64,000 nucleotides of DNA from Dryocosmus kuriphilus (GCA_038277395.1 CM076196.1:132305410-132369409); one strand, 5' to 3'; positions 45,852 to 58,320 are shown, numbered from the stretch's first letter. Notes: a model not told the origin generated them from the letters alone. Numbers and translations are program-made.

Positions 45852-46065
45852 CGGGGTGTTTCATTTCGGTGAGTCCCCTTGCCTCTCACCATCGGGGTGC
45901 TTGATTTCAGTGTGTCCCCTTGCCTCTCACCACCGGGGTGCTTGATTTCGGTGAGTCCCCTCGCCTCTCACCCTCGAGGTGCTTGACTTCGGTGAGTCCC
46001 TTTGTCTCTCATCATCGGGGTGCTTGATTCCGGTGAGTCCCCTCGCCTCTCACCATCAGAGTGCT
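45852..46065. repeat. 41-bp minisatellite, about five copies, next to the transposase stop
   Basis: Units read CATCGGGGTGCTTGATTTCG / GTGAGTCCCCTTGCCTCTCA with small changes. Two units occur inverted in the right TIR (47535-47625), and one diverged unit lies after the stop of the other DD41D element (9010-9055). Confidence 0.85.
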
Positions 46066-46082
46066 GGTTTTCGATTAACATC

Positions 46083-47200
46083 TTACAATAAGTGCTCAAA
46101 CTGGTGTCCTCCCACTTCGATGCACTTGTTATTCCGAGCTTTGAAAGATTCCACACAACTGCGAAGTGTGCCTGGTGTTATTTGTGTACAAGCATACCTG
46201 ATTCGCTCGATCATGTTATCACGAGTTGTTGGCATTTCTTGATACACGCGACTCTTTAGATAACCCCACAAATAGAAATCCGACGCCGTAACATCTGGCG
46301 ATCTGGCAGGCCAATTTACCGGACCTCCTCTACCGATCCATCGTCAATTGAATTCGCGATTGAGCACTTCCCTCGCGATTGCCGAATAATGTGCGGGACA
46401 ACCGTCATGTTGAAACCACATGTTGTTTTGCACTTTCAAGCTTAGGTCTTCAAGCAATGTTGGAAGTTCATTTTCTAAAAAATTCCGATATTTTTCATCG
46501 TTCAAATTACCATCAATAAAATACGGGCCGATAAGTTGATCTCCAATTATTCCACACCAAAAATTCACGGACCATGGACGCTGATGCTCAACTTCACGCA
46601 CCCAATGTGGGTTTTGTATACTTCAATAATGCATGTTGTGCCGATTAACGTTACCATGGTTTGTGAAAGACGACTCGTCTGAAAACAGTACTCGAAAAAA
46701 GAAATTCGGGTTTCCTTGCATCTGCTGAACCGCCCATTGACAAAATGTCACTCAGTTCTGAAAATCATTGAAATGAAGTTCTCGATGCAGTGAATATCAT
46801 AAGGATGATATTTGTTACGTTTTAATATCTTCCAAACACTGGATAGAAACATTCCGGAATCGCGGCTTAGTTGCCGAGTACTAACATGAGGAACATGAGT
46901 GACTGCAGGTAAAATCGCGATTTCACTATCAACTCCAGTAACCCTTAACTGACGGTTCCTTTTTTTCGATTGTACACTTCGGTCAGCGATGAACTTTCTG
47001 ACAACCCAGTAAAAGGAAGATTGTGAAGGAACACTTTCTGTAAAACGCTGAGCATAAAGCGTGATAGCATCATTGATATTCCTGCAACTTTCTCCATAAA
47101 TGAGAATCATTTCAATCTTCTTTTGTTGAGATATAATTTCCATTAAAAAAGTAATCAAGTCAAGTAATGAGGGAATACAACGACACACAAACCAACCCAA
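46083..47200 (-). pseudogene. DD41D mariner-like transposase, broken
   Basis: Minus strand. The N-terminal HTH region (47200-46750) includes MILIYGE, LYAQRF and HVSTRQLSRDSG…WKILKRNKYHPY. Catalytic blocks: FSDESSF (about 46680), MWFQHDGCPAHY (second Asp, about 46408), then RWIGRGGPVNWPARSPD and DFYLWG (third Asp, about 46283). Count gives 41 residues between the last two Asp. It ends GGHQFEHLL. Lesions: an early stop and frameshift near 46748, a stop near 46627 (MHY* position), TGA at 46344-46346 and frame changes near 46290. Family length is normal. The partner element at 7.3-9.8 kb belongs to the same group but a different lineage. Confidence 0.87.
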
Positions 47201-47928
47201 ACGAACATGATCAACAACAATAATCCAAACGAAACCAACTAATTACGATCAACTCAAATAAACGCAACTAATACACCCAAATCAAATGAACACAATCAAC
47301 CCTCCTAACGAATAAACTTTAAGCACGGACAGACGCGGTTAGCGCTCGGATGGGTGACCGAATGACTGCTCGTGATTCTCTCTCGAGCCGGAATGACGTC
47401 AAGGATAGATGTAGACAATGGACACTCAATGATATGTAATGTCTACATCAAAAATAGACTATCGACAACCAACTGCTTTCGGGAAAGGTTGTCTGCAGTT
47501 TCATCACTTTTACTGTCCCTTGGACGAAAGTTCAAGCACCTCGATGGTGACAGGCGAGGCCACTCACCGAAATCAAGCACCCCGATGGTGAGAGACAAGG
47601 GGACTCACCGAAATGAAACACCCCGAAGGGAATAGGTATCTACTACGTCCACGTCGTTATTCCTGGGTAGAGCTAAATGTAGTGCCCAAAATTGAATTGA
47701 TTACAATTGAATGGTGCTCCTTACATTCAACACGTCTCATTTATCTCTCGTTTGAAAACGTTATCCTTGAAATAATCAACAATTACATTTTCGCAATTGC
47801 AGCGCCATCTATCGTGAATCGAAAAAAAAATTTCAAATAAAACTTACGTATTTCATAAAGGAGAATCTGAATCTGTGATAAAAATTGGGATTCCCATTTG
47901 AAATTACAAAGTTACCCCAATCCCTGCA

Positions 47929-47959
<31 letters not shown>

Positions 47960-48116
47960 TTTTGCAAAATACACTGAGGTCTCGATTTGAGTCTGGCTCG
48001 GTTGGTCAGTGACACACGAATGGAGACCGCGAAACAGTAAACAAGTCAGGTCCGTATGTACCAGTGTTCCCTTTGGGGGCAGCGCGAGGTCCAAGTATGT
48101 GTTTGAAAAAAAATTG

Positions 48117-48245
48117 AATAATTAAAATTTTCAATTGTTTGATCTATACAGTCTGATAAAAATTTTATCAGACATCATTATTTTTTTTATATAAAAATGT
48201 TTATCACACTGTTACAGATCAAACAATTGAAAATTTTAATTATAA
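48117..48245. repeat. Inverted repeat with inner hairpin, 3' of the Tigger gene
   Basis: ATAATTAAAATTTTCAATTG…TTTGATCT pairs with AGATCAAACAATTGAAAATTTTAATTAT. The loop contains GTCTGATAAAAATTTTATCAGAC (48150-48172), itself a perfect hairpin. Confidence 0.8.
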
Positions 48246-49739
48246 ATCGATAACAGTCTTCTGGTATGGACCATTCACCTACCGATATTAATTATTGAAA
48301 ATAAAATTGTTTGAAAGTAATTTTTATTTGTATAAAATAATAATATAAAAATACATGATTTCAGCGATTTTAGCCAATTTTCAGCCAATTTTTAAATTTT
48401 AGAAGACAATCAAGAGCCTCTGACGACGTTATTTCCATCGATTTAGAATCTTCAAGGATAGCTTGGTGTTTTTCAATTTCATTTACAGGAACAGGCTCGC
48501 ATCTAACACTCCCTGGGAAATTTGTAAAATCAAAATCTGATGAGGAATCATAACCGCAATCGCTTTCCTTTTGATCATTTTCAAACCATTTCAGAAGAAT
48601 TCTCTTGACTGCTCTGCAGAATAGTCTTGGTTATTAGACAACATTTCAGAAACTTCATCAAAAATTTCATAAGGAAAACCTGGCAAATCATTTTCGGACT
48701 CATCATCAGAAAAGCTTTTCATATCAGTAGAGGATTCCTGTTTGAGTACAACTGCACTGACATTGTATAGCGGATCTTGAATATTAGCGAGAGCGTTGAA
48801 AAGTAATAAATCCCCTAAGAGCGGTTTCCATGCTTTTTGTAGCGTAGATGATTGTACATCGTCCCAAGCGTGTCTGAGCATACTTAAACAATCCCGAAGA
48901 TTAAATCCGTTTAAAAACTTAATAGCTCCTTCTGATTTCTCACTAAGTAATAAGCGTCTTAATAAGCTTTTCTTATATAGTTTTTTTGTCGTTGCGATTA
49001 TTCCTTGATCCATTGGCTGAATCAACGCCGTTACGTTTGGAGGTAAATATACGACCTCAAAATTTTCGTTTATCGCGTTCAGTTCATCCAAACTTGGGTG
49101 AGATGGCGCATTGGCGACAAGTAAAACAACCTTTCCCGTTATACCATGCGTTCTTTGGTATTCTAAAACCCGCGGAATAAACGAGTCCTTGTACCTGAAA
49201 AAATTTATCATTGTTTAACAATGTTTCATGGGTAGACATAACTTAATTTTAATTCGAATTATATATACTTACCATTGCATAAATATACATTTATCCATCC
49301 ATGCACTCTTCTGGTGTGTGTAGATGACACCGAGACTTTTCAAGTTTTTTAAGCGCAGATCTTTCGATTTTCTTCTCATTAAATCGCTCAGACATCGTGG
49401 AGTTTGATATTTTCCAATTGTCAACAAAGGAATTCGATGACTTCCAGTTACATTGGCGCAGAATAAAGCTGTCACGCGATCTTTACATTCCTTTCTTCCT
49501 GGAACTTCTAATTCTGAATGTAGTGCAAGAGTGCACGCTGTCAATGCTCGCCATAAAATTCCTGATTTGGCTGCATTGTAGATATTGTTTAAATTCAGAT
49601 TTTCGGATTCGATTTTTTCCTTAAAAACTGTTGAGAATTCTGCAGCGCTTGAAGAGTCATTGGATAATTTCTCCCCTTTGATACGAACATTCCGAATTCC
49701 GTTTCGTCTTTTCAATTTACTGAGCCATCCTTTGCTTGC

Positions 49740-51562
49740 CTATAAAAGTAACACATTTTGAAATTATATACCTACTTATAAACTTTTCCTATCTTGAATT
49801 TCTTTAGACTAATTCAAAATTACTTGAAAATCCTGAAATCTTTTTAAGTTCTTTTAAAATCCTTTCAAATTACTTAAAATTATTTTAGATATCTTAAAGT
49901 CTATTAAAATCTCTTTAAATACCTTACAATCTTTTAAAATTACCTAAAATCATTCTGTGTCTCTTAAAATCCATTACAATCTGTTTTAAATTCTTTAAAA
50001 TCCCTTAAAGTCTGCTTAAATCTCTTTATATCCCTTAAAATTTTTTTTTATCAAAATTTTCGATTTTACGTATTTTAGGGTGTTTTAAATATTGGAAAAT
50101 GACCGGGAAATCGGGAAAGGTGGGAAATTGGATCAAAATGTTTGATTTTAAGTATTTTACGGTATTTTAGAGTTTTGAAAATGACTCAAAAATGCGGAAA
50201 ATTGTATCATTCTTTGATTTAAGTTATCTTAGAGTATTCTTGAAATTAGGAAATGTCTGCAGAAAGACGAAAAGGGGGGATATTGGGTCAAAATTGTTAA
50301 TTTCAGGTGTTTTAGAAATTGAAAAATGACTGGAAAAAGGTGAAAAGGGAGGAAATTGAGTCAAACTTTTTAATTTTAGTTATTTTAGGTATTTTGGAAA
50401 ATTTTTGAAATTGAAAAATGAATGGAAAATGGAGAAAATTGGATCATTCTTTGATTTGAGGTATTTTAGGGTATTTGAGAGATTAGAAAATGACAGAAAA
50501 TGGAAAAAATTGAATCATTCTTTGATTTTAGATATTTTAAGGTATTTTAGTGATTGGAAAATGACTGTGAAATGGGAAAAATTGGATAATTGTTTGATTT
50601 AATGTATTTTAGGGGATTTTGAAAATTAAAAAATGACTCGAAAATGGGCAAAGAGGGGAGGAATTTGTTCAAAAATGTTTAATTTCAGATATTCAAGGAT
50701 ACTTTAAAGATTTAAAATCTAAAAAACAAAAAATCTTACCAGCCGAAAGAACGATTCCACCAAAAGGTAGAAACAAAACGCTCTCAACCATATATAAGCA
50801 AATTTGAATATGATACTTGGAAAAATGGTAAAGGTTTGAGATCAAGTCCATCTAACCTCAAAATGTCTCTCTTTTCATCTTCCAAAGTTTCTGTACTTAG
50901 TTTTCTAGCCGTAAATTTGGGAGTTTTGAAAATAAATTAAAATCGATCATTTTTCCAAGAATCACATGGCCTTATAATGTGCAACAGCAAAATTTGCTCT
51001 TAATTTTAGCTAAATATTTAATTTCCCCTGGCCTTAGACAAATTGAATGCATATTATTCATCAATTAGAGCAGGTTTTTTCTGAGGTTTAAAATGTTTTT
51101 AATAAACTTTAAAAAAACGTTTTTAAACTTTTTTTCCCCTATTTTTTTTCTTCTGTTATATTCGAAATTGATAAATGACAAGAAATTTTAAAAATTTCAA
51201 AATATTCAACAATTGCTTCTTTTAGTTATTTTAGAAAAACCTGCTCTAATTGATGAATAATATGCACTCAATTTGTCTAAGGCCAGGGTAAACTAAATAT
51301 TTAGCTAAAATTAAGAGCAAATTCTGCTGTTACACATTATAAGGCATTGTGATACTTGGAAGAATGATCGATTTTACTTAATTTTCAAAACTCCCAAATT
51401 TACTGCTAGAAAAATAAATACGGAAACTTTGTAAGATGAAAAGACAGACATTTTGAGGTTAGGTGGACTTAATTTCAAACCTTTATCATTTTTCCAAGTA
51501 TCATATTCAAATTTGCTTATATGGTAAATATTGCCTTAAAATACTTGACTGCTTATACTTAC
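49740..51562 (-). other. First intron of the Tigger gene with degenerate repeat
   Basis: Donor CAAA|GTAAGT and acceptor CTTTTATAG|GCA. 49790-50060 is made of CTTAAAATC-type units and 50070-50720 of degenerate TTTTAGGTATTTTAGGGTATTTTGAAAATTG…AAATGACTGGAAAA units of roughly 110 bp, about six copies. 50787-51525 is an inserted foldback. Confidence 0.6.
50787..51525. mobile_element. Foldback/MITE with ~300-bp TIRs inside the Tigger intron
   Basis: ACCATATATAAGCAAATTTG at 50787 is inverted at 51506-51525 (CAAATTTGCTTATATGGT). Inner blocks GATACTTGG-AAAATG, CCTAACCTCAAAATGTCT, AAATTTGGGAGTTTTGAAAAT and GAGCAGGTTTTTTCT all recur inverted. The centre is near 51155. Confidence 0.85.
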
Positions 51563-52290
51563 TTTGAATGTTTTGGAACAGTTCAGATTTTCGTTTATTT
51601 GAAGAGCTTTCTCTCTCAAAATCGGCCCGGATATTGGATCTCCTCTTGCTCTTTTTTCCCTGAAACCATTTCAAAACAGCGGCATCCAAAGCTGTATCTG
51701 CACTTGTTTTTGAACATTTCTTCTTCGCGAATTCATAATCTTGAGCCATATTCATTAAATATGATTCGCGAGCTAGCACACGTTTATACGTTTCTTCACA
51801 GATACCATATTTATTTAAAATCGATTGTTTTGAGGCACCTGACTTCACTTCTTTAATCAAGCCGCATTTCTCCTTAAATGATAAACGTCTAATCTTCTTA
51901 GACAGCATTTGTGTAACTAATCTGTAAGGAAACACTCAGAAACACTAATAGCGATGAGCGAACCACAGCGAACTAGAGCTAACATCTGACTTGCCACGTT
52001 TACCGGAAAGAGTTTTTTTTTGTAACTGTGGCAACACACTTCCTATGATTGAAGCATTGGAAGTCATCTCTGACAGTAGCGCCAGGTGGTGGCCAATAGC
52101 AGAGATAAAAATCCACGTTAGTCATCCGAGTTGAATGGGGTTAGGGCACTGCCCACTTTGTGGCTACAGTGTTGGTGAATTTTCCCTCTGACCCCTCGAC
52201 TCACACCGCCCAAGCTCTATTGTTATCCGAGCTCGGAAGATTTCTTGGAAAACACAAATCGAGGGCAACTCAAATCGAGACCTCAGTGTA

Positions 52291-52706
52291 TATATATTAT
52301 AGCTAATATATATATATATTTCGAGATAGAATTCTGCCATTTGGACAAGTCAAAATTCAAATTATGGCCGATGGTACGTCGAACAAATAAAAATTATGAC
52401 AAATGACAATTCGGAAAAATAAAAATTAAGCTAATGTGTAATTCGGAAAATAAAAATTAGGATAAACGCTATTTTTATGTGAGAGAAGTTGTAGGCTTCG
52501 GAAGCTTCGATCATGGTTTCTCTAGTAGACAAACCAATCCCAAAGCAACTGAAACATACACGTTATCCACTTCTGCTGCTTCTGTCCAGAAGGTAAGCAA
52601 GAGTGGGATTTTTTTGCAAGGTGGCAGCGCTGAACACTGTTATTTTTCTTTCGCACATACCGCGGATGTTCTTACGCGGCGAGCGAAAGTGTTGAAGGTG
52701 GAAAAC
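52291..52706. other. Flank between Tigger and the R2-like element
   Basis: Short local repeats (AATTCGGAAAA-TAAAAATTA at about 52410 and 52442). 52470-52706 may be 3' UTR of the minus-strand retrotransposon. No gene seen. Confidence 0.4.
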
Positions 52707-55015
52707 TCACACCTTTGGATGCTTTTTTAGAGATAATAATCTAGATATTACATATTCCAAGGCACAGTGTTGGCGGACCAGATGTAGTGACCCAAGAAGT
52801 ACTGCCTTTTGCATACGGCTTGCAATGTTCGAAGCTTGATGTTGACAAGCCGGGATCTTTTTTAGTTGGCTTAAGAAGAAATCCTTCATACCTCCAAGGC
52901 AGCCAATAATGAGAACTACAAGATGGATTTTGCATCCTGGATATAGCCTACCCAATTCAAAAAGCAGATCTTGATATTTAGTCCGCTTCTCTTCTTCCTT
53001 CGATGTAATGTTACCATCAGCTGGCGTCGAAAACTCAATCACATGAATGACCTTAGTCTTCAGGTCATGGAGGACAATATCAGGTTTCGTCGCATCGCAT
53101 GATACGGTTAGTAGTGGAGAACGAAAAGTTCCAGTAGATCTTACACTGGTTATTTTCTATGACGGACTCCAGATGCCCTTGGGTGTATGGGAAAACGGGT
53201 GTTCCATCGACACCATAGAAGTGACGAAGACGTTAGTACAGCACTTTTAGAGCCGCATTGTGCCTCTCAATGTACCCGTAACGCGCATGTTTTGAGCATC
53301 CACTCAGGATATGCCCGAGAGTTTCTGGCCCTTGTTTGCATGCTCGGCAGTTGGTATCGCCGACAGGTATATTCATCACACGATCGCGGTAAACCAATGT
53401 GTCGATAACGCCGTCCTGCCATGCAAAAAGGAATCCCTCGGTCTCCCATCTCAGTCCAGCAGACTTTAGAAACATGTTAGACAAGCCCCTCGATAGTTTT
53501 TCTCTACGTATTACTTCGTAGAACTGACTGTGAAGTAGCTTGCCGACATGCTCCTTCAGTAGAAGCGAGTGATTTGCTTCCTTCACACGGCTTTTGAGCA
53601 CCGAAGGTGACAGCGATGCTAGGCCACATGGTTTGTCGCCGGAAACTAACCGGAAACCGAGCTCCTCTGCTGCCCTGTCTCCGGCATTGTACAGAAAGGA
53701 CGCAATTCTAGTGAATTCATGTTGGTGTACAAATCGCATAAGAGGATCCGTGCTATTTACAATTGAACAGGCTGTTGACAAGACATTTATCCGATGAACA
53801 CACTCCAAACTCAATTGTCCTCTTCCTCCTTGATCTCGCGGATGGTACATTCGAGGTACGGAAGATCTAGGATGAGGAAGATCTAGGATGATGACTTCGA
53901 TGGATTGTCATCATTTGACGCGTTTTTCGATCAATGTCCTTCAATTCATCGACGCTCCACTTTATTGTCTCAAACGTTTAGAACAGTATGGGAACAGCAA
54001 GCGTATTGGTAGCCTGGATATTATTTTTCCCAGATAACTCAGAAGCCCAAATTTGTCTGAGAACTTGACTATATCTTTTTTGGAGAGTCACTTTTACCAC
54101 ACGCACAACTTGGGTTTCCGATTGCGGAATACCAAGATCTGCGTATGTCTCTCCATTACCAAGATGCTGAATGGTATTTCCGACTATAAGCTGAATATCT
54201 TGATCGTCACACGAGGATCCTTTTACTAGTCTTCTTTTCCAGAGGTGGACGCACGGACATGTGTCCAAACCAAAGGTCGTCTATATATAAAAGATGGATC
54301 TCTTTTTTTTTTGGCGGGCCACATAGATATCCACAGCGATTCTCCCGGAGCACAATGGTTAAAGCCAAGAGGGAGATGCAGAAGAGAAGCAGACTGAGAG
54401 AGTCCCCTTGAAAGACTCCTCTCCTGTAGGTGACACAGTTCTTGGTCACCTGTCTGTTGTCAGTTGTTACGACAAATCTCGTCTGCCACAAAAGCATCTT
54501 ATGCGCCTCAATATGCTTGGATGTACCATCAGGCACTCAAGGAGCTTGATGATCAGCTCGTGATTCGTAGAATCAAATGCCCTGCGATGGCCAATCTAAG
54601 CCATGGAAAGGTTGCACAGATACCGAATCGAATCTTGGGTCACACACCTGTCTATTAACAAGTTCTCCCTGCAACCTGCCACGCCTCTCTTGCATCCGCG
54701 TTGTTCAACTACTGCGCTCCACACTGGCTCAATAGATGTTAATAGCCTCTCCTTAAGAATGCCGGTGAATAGCTTGTAAGAGGTGTTCTAACAAGCTATG
54801 TGTCTGTAGTTCCTTAGATTCGACATATCTCCGGTTTTTGGAATCAGTACCGTACGTCCTTCCACCAACCACTGCGGATCAGACTGTTCACCTTTAAGGA
54901 ATGAAGTGAATATACATGCCAGATAATTGTGCGTGGAAGGAAATTTCTTCCACCAAAAGTTGTTAATCTTATCTGGACCCGGCGCTGAAAAGTTCTTAGT
55001 TCTGGCGACTACTTT
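52707..55015 (-). pseudogene. R2-superclade non-LTR retrotransposon, 3' part: RT, CCHC and REL endonuclease
   Basis: Minus strand, read from 55015. PGPDKINNFWWKKF (about 54985) and VLIPKTGD (about 54843) begin the RT. It continues with RGVFQGDSLS and the YIDD box (54536-54207). The ELSGKNN…TNT block (53978-54268) and YHPRDQGGRG (53850) follow. The CCHC knuckle is C-x2-C-x8-H-x4-C (about 53330-53290). The restriction-like endonuclease shows KPDIVLHD…VIEF (about 53080-53020) and ends LGSLHLVRQH…KV at stop 52707. C-terminal CCHC plus a PD-(D/E)xK endonuclease defines the R2/R4/NeSL-type superclade. Frameshifts occur near 54540, 54260, 53870 (a 16-bp duplication), 53230 and 53090. The 5' half lies separated at 58.3-59.2 kb. 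Confidence 0.8.
53860..53891. repeat. 16-bp tandem duplication that breaks the retrotransposon frame
   Basis: GGAAGATCTAGGATGA occurs twice in a row (53860-53875, 53876-53891). Removing one copy restores the HHPRSSVPRMYHPRD-type continuity. Confidence 0.9.
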
Positions 55016-55044
55016 TTTCGTACGTTACCTGCATATATCTTACA

Positions 55045-57501
55045 TCACATTCTTCGGCGACTTTTTGGCTTTGTTTTAAAGTTTCTATAACAACTCAAGT
55101 ACTTGTTGGCAAAGCATTTATCGTAGTTAAATAAGAAACTTTTTGCATGAAAGTCTGGTACATGTAAGTCAGTTGGATTTAAGACTTCAACTAATCGTGG
55201 TTTTTTGGTATAAGATTCTAATTCATGACTTACTGCGTCGTAAGTCCGTCTTCGCTTTGTTGACCCTTCAGGTCGTATATCTGTCACAATATTTTCTCTT
55301 ACATCATTCTTATTTTGCGCAGTAACATCAATATTTTGATAAATGATACGGACGGTGTCGTGCAACGTATCCTTGCCACTCGGCGTACCTACAAAGCGGT
55401 GAAATTATCAAAAGCAAGACCAGTGCACAAATTCGTTGTTCGTAATATGTCGTCCGGACAAATTTCAAGTCGATTACTAGATGCAAATGTAGCTTCTGTT
55501 TCTAATTCTTCTAACATGGTGTAGCCACAACAATGGCCATGTTTGTTTAAAATATTAAAAAATTTTTGCTGTTAGTCAATCCCTTTATTGCTAAGCCAAG
55601 CGTTATGTGCTTTGATGGTTTTAATTTGCCGCCAGTAACTACATAAATTAAATCAGCCGAGAAAGATTCACTAAATCTTTTACTATTTGTACTACTTTTT
55701 CGGCGATAATTTGGTCCACTGAGTAATGTCTCATAGAGAGGTGTTAGCGACGTTGGCAAGACGCATTCTCCCTTTATCAAATCACTCGTTTTTAATTGAT
55801 CCGGTAATGGTTGACGTTCAATTTCATTAATTTCGCGTCTTAGAATAATAGCTGCTCTTTGTAAAATATCTTGTTTCTCTAATGCATCTAGGTCAGTTTC
55901 TTTTAATAAAACTCCAATATACGGTTTAACAACTCTTTTCTTTTTTAATTTAACTATGGTGATTTCTTTAGGAAAAGTTTGTAATAATTTTTCTTCTAAA
56001 TGAAAATTAGCTTCAAAATTGATGGACAAATCTTGTCGCTTATATTCTTCACATTCTTTTCGTAATGTATCGACGTACCTTATGAAAAAATGAAAAAAAA
56101 AGCAAACTTTTTTGACAATTACATGCTCTATAAGATGAGAACACACTACATCGTAAGCAGTTTTATGAACGTCTCGCAAAATATGCCACTCTGATTTTGG
56201 TTTGTGTGCAGATATCTGCGATTCTAACTGATACTCATAATTTTTTTTTCACAAATTGTGATAGAAAATTATTTGATTTTTTTCACACGCATCATTAATT
56301 TTTGCAATCAAATTAGGATCTTTCATTTCTTCGGCAACAGATTTTATGGCATCTTCCGACTCGCACACATGCGAAGTTTGAGGGCGACCTTTATGATGTT
56401 TGCGCTCTTTATCACAAAAAATACATTTCTCTGGAGATATTTGCAAAGGTTTCTCGAGATTCTGTTCTTCTTGTACAACATCACTAGCTACAGCATCATT
56501 GGATTTCGAGACCTGCTCCTCAACACTTTCTGTGTTCATACTCTGTGGCACATCTTCGACAGCACAACTATCGTCTGATTCAATGTTTATACTGCAAAAT
56601 AATATTAATAATATTAAAATTTGTTTAATAATTCTTTAAACTATAACAATAAATATTGTATATATTTGAGAAAGAGAATGCTTATGAACATTTACAATGA
56701 AATTAAAATAACAAATTGCTGTTTTAAAAAAGAATAAAAATTATAGTATTTCATAACGCGTTATAGAAGCAAAAGTAAACAGTAATAACCAAAAGTAAAG
56801 TTATAGAAAAAATGAAACGAATTTAAAGCAAAATTAATTATAAAACTCGTAATTTCTGATTGAGGAGATTAATCACTAAACTTTTATCACATTTACTTTG
56901 TTTTCGATGTTGACGGTTCTGCAATGTTGTTATCATGAATACTTTCACCTTCTAGATATACACTGAAAAATAATATTTACAATATTAAAATTTTGATAAC
57001 AATTCTCAAAAGGAAATCGCAAGATCTTCTAAATTTGACATTTTGAAGTAAAAATGGTGTATTGATATTCGATTTTAATTATTAACTTTCACTGAAAACA
57101 ATCAAACTATGGGAATGAAAGTGTGTATATATCAGATTATGCGTGTGCATAATATTTGTGTACGTGTGAGATACAGAGAAAAAAAACGTTATAGAAACTT
57201 ACTTTGCTGTGGATTCTGACGGTTTATCAGATTATGCGTTGCATGCTGCAGAGAAAAAACGTTAAGAAACCTTGTGTGGATTTTTGCGGCAACCTGCTGC
57301 TGTAAACTTTGAGTAAATAGTCGAGTGATATCTCTGACAGTCATTAACTTCTTCTGGCAAAATAACGTTATTTGAATGTAGATTCTTCTGCTTGCGAATC
57401 GAAAGAATATACGCACTTGTACTTAAAGTTTTACGGGCAAATATTTGCAACTTTCCTGTTTCTTTTGCACAAAAAACGCAATATGGCTTCACCTTAGACA
57501 T
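55045..57501 (-). pseudogene. Multi-exon gene of an uncharacterised repeat-borne family (double Cys-knuckle N-terminus)
   Basis: Minus strand. The start is ATG 57501 (MSKVKPYCVFCAKETGKLQIF): a C-x2-C knuckle, then TLSTSAYILSIR, and later YHSTIYSKFTA. The exon probably ends at AGCAAA|GTAAGT (57205). A short exon is predicted at 56962-56897 between TTTTTCAG and GTAAAT. The next exon starts at 56593 and holds a second knuckle CIFCDKERKHHKG. It continues through a TGA at an expected Cys (near 56263) into 56179-55547, with ITIVKLKKKR, LPDQLKTSDL, LLSGPNYRRK and GGKLKPSKHITLG. A frameshift near 55556 leads to NKHGHCCGY and LCTGLAFDNF, and another near 55385 to the DTLHDTVRI block ending at 55045. 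I recognise this block order from long uncharacterised proteins repeated in insect and cnidarian genomes. Function unknown. Confidence 0.65.
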
Positions 57502-58320
57502 TTTGGAATTTCACATTTCCACGCACTTCTTTTCACCACACTTTTCATGAAGACTGTAAGGACGCTACTGATTATTCGCACAGACGCGGCACGTGTCGAA
57601 GCCAACGGTCAGTTATCCAAAATGTAGGTGGGGATTTTTATATTTTTATTAAATTGCTGCTGTTCAAAAAGCATCTCCAAAAAGCTTAAAATAATAAAAC
57701 TATCGAGTTTAACAGGACCGTACAGCCATAATAAAAGGAGCGACCATTGTTATTTTAAAGAGTTTTTACGAATTTCATCAATATATTTGACTCTATCGAT
57801 TTTCACGGTAAAAGATCTAGTACGACTATCGGCCAAAGTTTAAAATGAATTCACTGAGCAAATGTATAACATATAAAAAACTTCATGATAGTCGTTTAAC
57901 AATTAAGAACAACAACGATCGTCTTTCAGGCAGGTAAAGATGCAGCGTCGTAGCCGCGTCGCTCGCGCGCCGCATCCCGAGCGCAGCTTCATAGGCTTGG
58001 AAGACCACCTTCGCTGTATCTTATGGGTGAAAGACTAGTGGACTAGTGGAAGACGAATTTTGCAATGAAATTTAGGTGGAAGACGATATTTTCTAAACTT
58101 TTTATGTTTCAATAAATACATACAAGAAGTTTCGCGTATGCGAAAATTAATTTTTTTTGTAAATTTTTTGCTGTACTTGTAGCTCCCCCATAACACCCCG
58201 CAATGAGGGTGCGTTGGAAGACGTTCATATTACTATTATATGTTACATAGATAATTCATACAAAAAAAATTAAGGTTGCAAAAATGACCCAGAAATTTCT
58301 AGATAATTCATACAAAAAAA
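57502..58320. other. Upstream flank of the repeat-borne gene
   Basis: No ORF of note. A GC-rich patch at 57950-58010 (GTCGCTCGCGCGCCGCATCC) lies beside it. No terminal inverted repeat delimiting an inserted unit was found. Confidence 0.4.

Larger units (their letters stand above)
45491..47970 (-). mobile_element. Second DD41D Tc1/mariner-superfamily element, right end rearranged
   Basis: The left end CAGGGTGTTTTTCTTAAC begins at 45491 after TA. The inner TIR (about 45619-45890) is inverted at about 47585-47858: ATGAAATACGTAAGTTTTATTTG, AGATGGCGCTGCAATTGCG, GGAGCACCATTCAATTG and CCAGGAATAACGACGTGG all recur. The right arm then differs for ~75 bp, contains a 26-G run (47929-47954) where the left has seven C, resumes as TTTTTGCAAAA and is cut at TA 47970-47971 by the Tigger element. 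Confidence 0.85.
48370..51935 (-). pseudogene. Tigger/jerky-like (CENP-B HTH + DDE_1) transposase, three exons, decayed
   Basis: The likely start is ATG 51908 (MLSKKIRR); 51935 is also possible. Exon 1 (51935-51563) holds the psq HTH (SFKEKCGLIKEV…ILNKYGI) and AVLKWFQ. A 1-2 base indel in the A run near 51653 shifts frame; in the shifted frame the expected DPISGPIL and TFKASKGWL blocks read across the splice. Donor GTAAGT at 51562. Exon 2 (49739-49273) contains YNAAKSGILWR and exon 3 (49194 on) LLVANAPSHPS and LIQPMDQGII. Compared with the family, the first two catalytic Asp residues are Ala/Lys and Ala; only the third remains. The frame shifts again near 48596 and the C-terminal tail (KWFENDQKESDCGY) runs to TAA 48370-48372. 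So it is dead both structurally and catalytically. Confidence 0.85.
47972..52288 (-). mobile_element. Complete Tigger/pogo-type DNA transposon, 4317 bp
   Basis: Ends CACTGAGGTCTCGATTTGAG (47972) and its exact inverse ending at 52288 are both flanked by TA (47970-47971 and 52289-52290). The interior holds a three-exon transposase gene on the minus strand, with a foldback element inserted in its first intron. It is inserted in the right arm of the second DD41D element. Confidence 0.9.
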
